From: Candidatus Dadabacteria bacterium UBA2774
Lineage (GTDB): Bacteria; Desulfobacterota_D; UBA1144; Nemesobacterales; UBA2774
NCBI GenBank assembly: GCA_002352485.1
Contig: DEIM01000230.1
Span: forward strand, 1-16,079
Reading direction: 5' to 3'
DNA length: 16,079 nt
The position numbers were made by a program, and so were the translations under genes. The notes below the pieces were generated by a model. The model saw only the letters and a list, made by a program, of their open reading frames with translations. It was not told the DNA's origin and searched no databases. Below, one piece after another: positions 15,501-16,079 of this stretch; position 1 is the stretch's first letter, and each line of letters opens with the position of its first letter.

Positions 15501-15722
15501 GATCATTGTCGTAACAATAGGGTAGGTGATCTGGTCCTCTACAAGGTCAGGGCTTCTTCCTGGCCAGTCGGTGAACACTATCACCTGCACGTCCGAGAGA
15601 TCAGGAATGGCATCAAGGGGAGTATTCTTCATAGCCCAGAATCCCCATGCCGCAAAGAATAGAACAAGCGTGATTGTCAGAAACTTATTTTTTGCAGAGT
15701 ACTCAATTATTTTTTCTATCAT
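12600..15722 (-). CDS. cusA: CusA/SilA-type heavy-metal efflux RND permease
   Basis: A 1040-aa inner-membrane proton-driven pump of the HME-RND family, which forms a tripartite exporter with a CusB-type adaptor and a TolC-type channel. The usual layout is present: N-terminal helix, a first periplasmic loop (DWPGRSPDLVEDQITYPI; GPDATGVGW), a helix bundle with GVMVDASIVLVEN (D405), a second large loop, and a second helix bundle. From my recall of E. coli CusA, its substrate methionines M573, M623 and M672 align without gaps of their own to M568, M618 and M667 here. The relay methionines M391 and M403 also match. This points to Cu(I)/Ag(I) rather than Co/Zn/Cd. The CusA proton-relay residues D405 and K984 are kept (D405, K977), but E939 corresponds to Q934. 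The start ATG has GGAG 6 nt upstream. The adaptor gene lies 45 nt upstream on the same strand. Confidence 0.95.
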   Translation of the reverse strand: MIEKIIEYSAKNKFLTITLVLFFAAWGFWAMKNTPLDAIPDLSDVQVIVFTDWPGRSPDLVEDQITYPIVTTMIAAPNVKFVRGQSFFGLSFVYVIFEDGTDIYWARSRILEYLNEVSGKLPKGVTPTLGPDATGVGWVYQYALVDKSGNNDLSELRTFQDWYLRYWLESVPGVAEVASVGGFEKQYQVEIDPNQLVAYNIALQDVITAIRRSNNDVGGRVVEFATTEYFVRGRGYIKSVEDIEMIPVNIASNGTPVYIRDVANVQIGPDIRRGLAELDGEGETVGGIVVMRYGENALKVIEGIKKKIEKIKPSLPEGVEIVTTYDRSGLIMDAIGTLKQKLFEEGLIVSIIIIIFLFHFRSAITPILTIPLAVLMAFIPLYYMNLSSNIMSLGGIAIAIGVMVDASIVLVENVHKRLEKWQDGGEKGSRSEIVINAMKEVGKPIFFAILVITVSFLPVFTLEAQEGRLFKPLAFTKTFSLMFSAILAITLTPALIMLLIKGRIRPEEKNPISRALIKLYHPFVVFALKYKKTVIVGAAAVLLVSIIPFLRLGSEFMPPLNEGTILFMPTAVPGMSITESAKILHTQNKMLKKFPEVDTVFGKIGRSTSATDSAPLSMVETVVTLKPKSEWRKGMTWDKLIEEMNREMKFPGMSNIFWMPIQTRTEMLSTGFRSNLGIKVFGPDLEKIEELGVQIENALSDLPGTRSAFAERVTGGYFLDFDIDRTLAARYGLTVGDVEDVIETAIGGKNISQTIEGQERYPINVRYQRGLRGDIEELERVLVPTPGGAQIPISLLADISFTTGPPLIRNENGQKVGYVFVDVQGKDYEGYVEKAKEVISEQVDLPPGYFLEWAGQYEYLQRVKERLKIMVPLTLVLIFLLLYMNFRSVTETLIILLSVPFALVGSVWLLYLLGYNLSIAVWVGMIALAGLAAQTGVVMIIYLDEVRDRWISEGKLKSVEDLKETIIEGAVMRVRPKMMTVMSTTLGLMPLMWSVGTGSDVMKRIAAPMVGGLITSTILTLIIIPAVYLIWQGRKLSDDR

Positions 15723-15767
15723 ACAATTCTCCGGGTTACAGCCTTCAATTCTGCTTTATATATTGGT

Positions 15768-16079
15768 CTAATTAGCATGATCATCTTGATTTCCCTTCAT
15801 AGTGGGCTCATTGTCCGGATATATCTCAAGCTCGAGAGCTTCTTTGTCCGATGAGCTATCCTCTTCTCCCCAGGTAGCTACTGCTGCTTGTACCTGACTC
15901 TCTGAATCGATCAGGAAATTGGCTCTTGTTACTACCTCTTCTCCTTTGCTCAGACCCCTCAGCACCTCATAGTAACTGCCCGCTTTCTGTCCGAGCTGCA
16001 CTCTTCTGATCTCCATATTCCCTTTCCCTTTATCTACAAATACTAGGTCTTTTTTACCAGTCCTGAGCACAGCGCTTTC
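15768..16079 (-). CDS. cusB: RND efflux periplasmic adaptor, CusB-like (C-terminal part, cut by window edge)
   Basis: Only the last 103 codons are in the window; the reading frame is open through base 16079, so the start lies beyond it. The visible part is the membrane-proximal end of a membrane fusion protein: ESAVLRTGKKDLVFVDKGKGNMEIRRVQLGQ, then YYEVLRGLSKGEEVVTRANFLIDSESQVQAA. This is the typical end of CusB-type adaptors that dock on CusA. A hydrophilic acidic tail of about 36 residues follows, rich in Glu/Asp/Ser and ending in DDHAN. An internal GTG at 16070 could look like a start, but the conserved residues on both sides show it is inside the gene. It precedes cusA by 45 nt and is surely in the same operon. 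Confidence 0.9.
   Translation of the reverse strand, partial: ESAVLRTGKKDLVFVDKGKGNMEIRRVQLGQKAGSYYEVLRGLSKGEEVVTRANFLIDSESQVQAAVATWGEEDSSSDKEALELEIYPDNEPTMKGNQDDHAN

Overview
The window (roughly mid-40s % G+C by eye) is a continuous piece of a Gram-negative bacterial chromosome with dense, mostly vertical-looking gene content. The Gram-negative call rests on a CusBA-type tripartite metal exporter, cytochrome c maturation genes and periplasmic signal-anchored proteins. The order infB-ylxP-rbfA-nrnA-truB-rpsO-pnp is common in deltaproteobacteria-like lineages and also resembles the Firmicutes order. A deltaproteobacterial-type or related candidate phylum is my best guess, but the sequence alone does not let me place it. 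I see no rRNA, tRNA, CRISPR, insertion sequence, integrase or phage gene, and no gene-free stretch over 300 bases. Bases 1-128, upstream of infB, are AT-rich, and I recognise only the infB ribosome binding site there.

Left half (129-8887, plus strand): a translation and RNA-metabolism cluster. It holds initiation factor 2 (infB), the small DUF503 protein YlxP, ribosome-binding factor A, a DHH/DHHA1 nanoRNase, tRNA pseudouridine-55 synthase, ribosomal protein S15, polynucleotide phosphorylase and tRNA dimethylallyltransferase (miaA). Spacing is tight: nrnA overlaps rbfA by 11 nt and truB overlaps nrnA by 4 nt, so translational coupling is likely. Several genes start with TTG or GTG. A 13-bp stem-loop without a U-tract separates pnp from miaA.

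Middle (8904-11867): a ccmG-ccmH pair on the minus strand (thioredoxin-like haem-thiol reductant and CcmH/CycL) supports c-type cytochrome assembly. It converges on miaA. A 170-bp intergenic region with candidate promoters in both directions separates it from a plus-strand diguanylate cyclase with two GAF domains and an intact RxxD inhibitory site.

Right part (11953-16079, minus strand): the end of a copper/silver-type RND efflux operon. It holds the C-terminus of the periplasmic adaptor (cusB-like, cut by the window edge), the full inner-membrane pump (cusA-like, 1040 aa, with all three substrate-binding methionines) and, downstream, a membrane-anchored monohaem cytochrome c. The Ccm genes could serve this cytochrome, but that link is inference.

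No clearly undescribed system is visible. The points most worth a second look are a Glu-to-Gln change in the pump's presumed proton relay, the cytochrome c attached to the Cus operon, and the stem-loop that buries the only Shine-Dalgarno-like bases near the miaA start.
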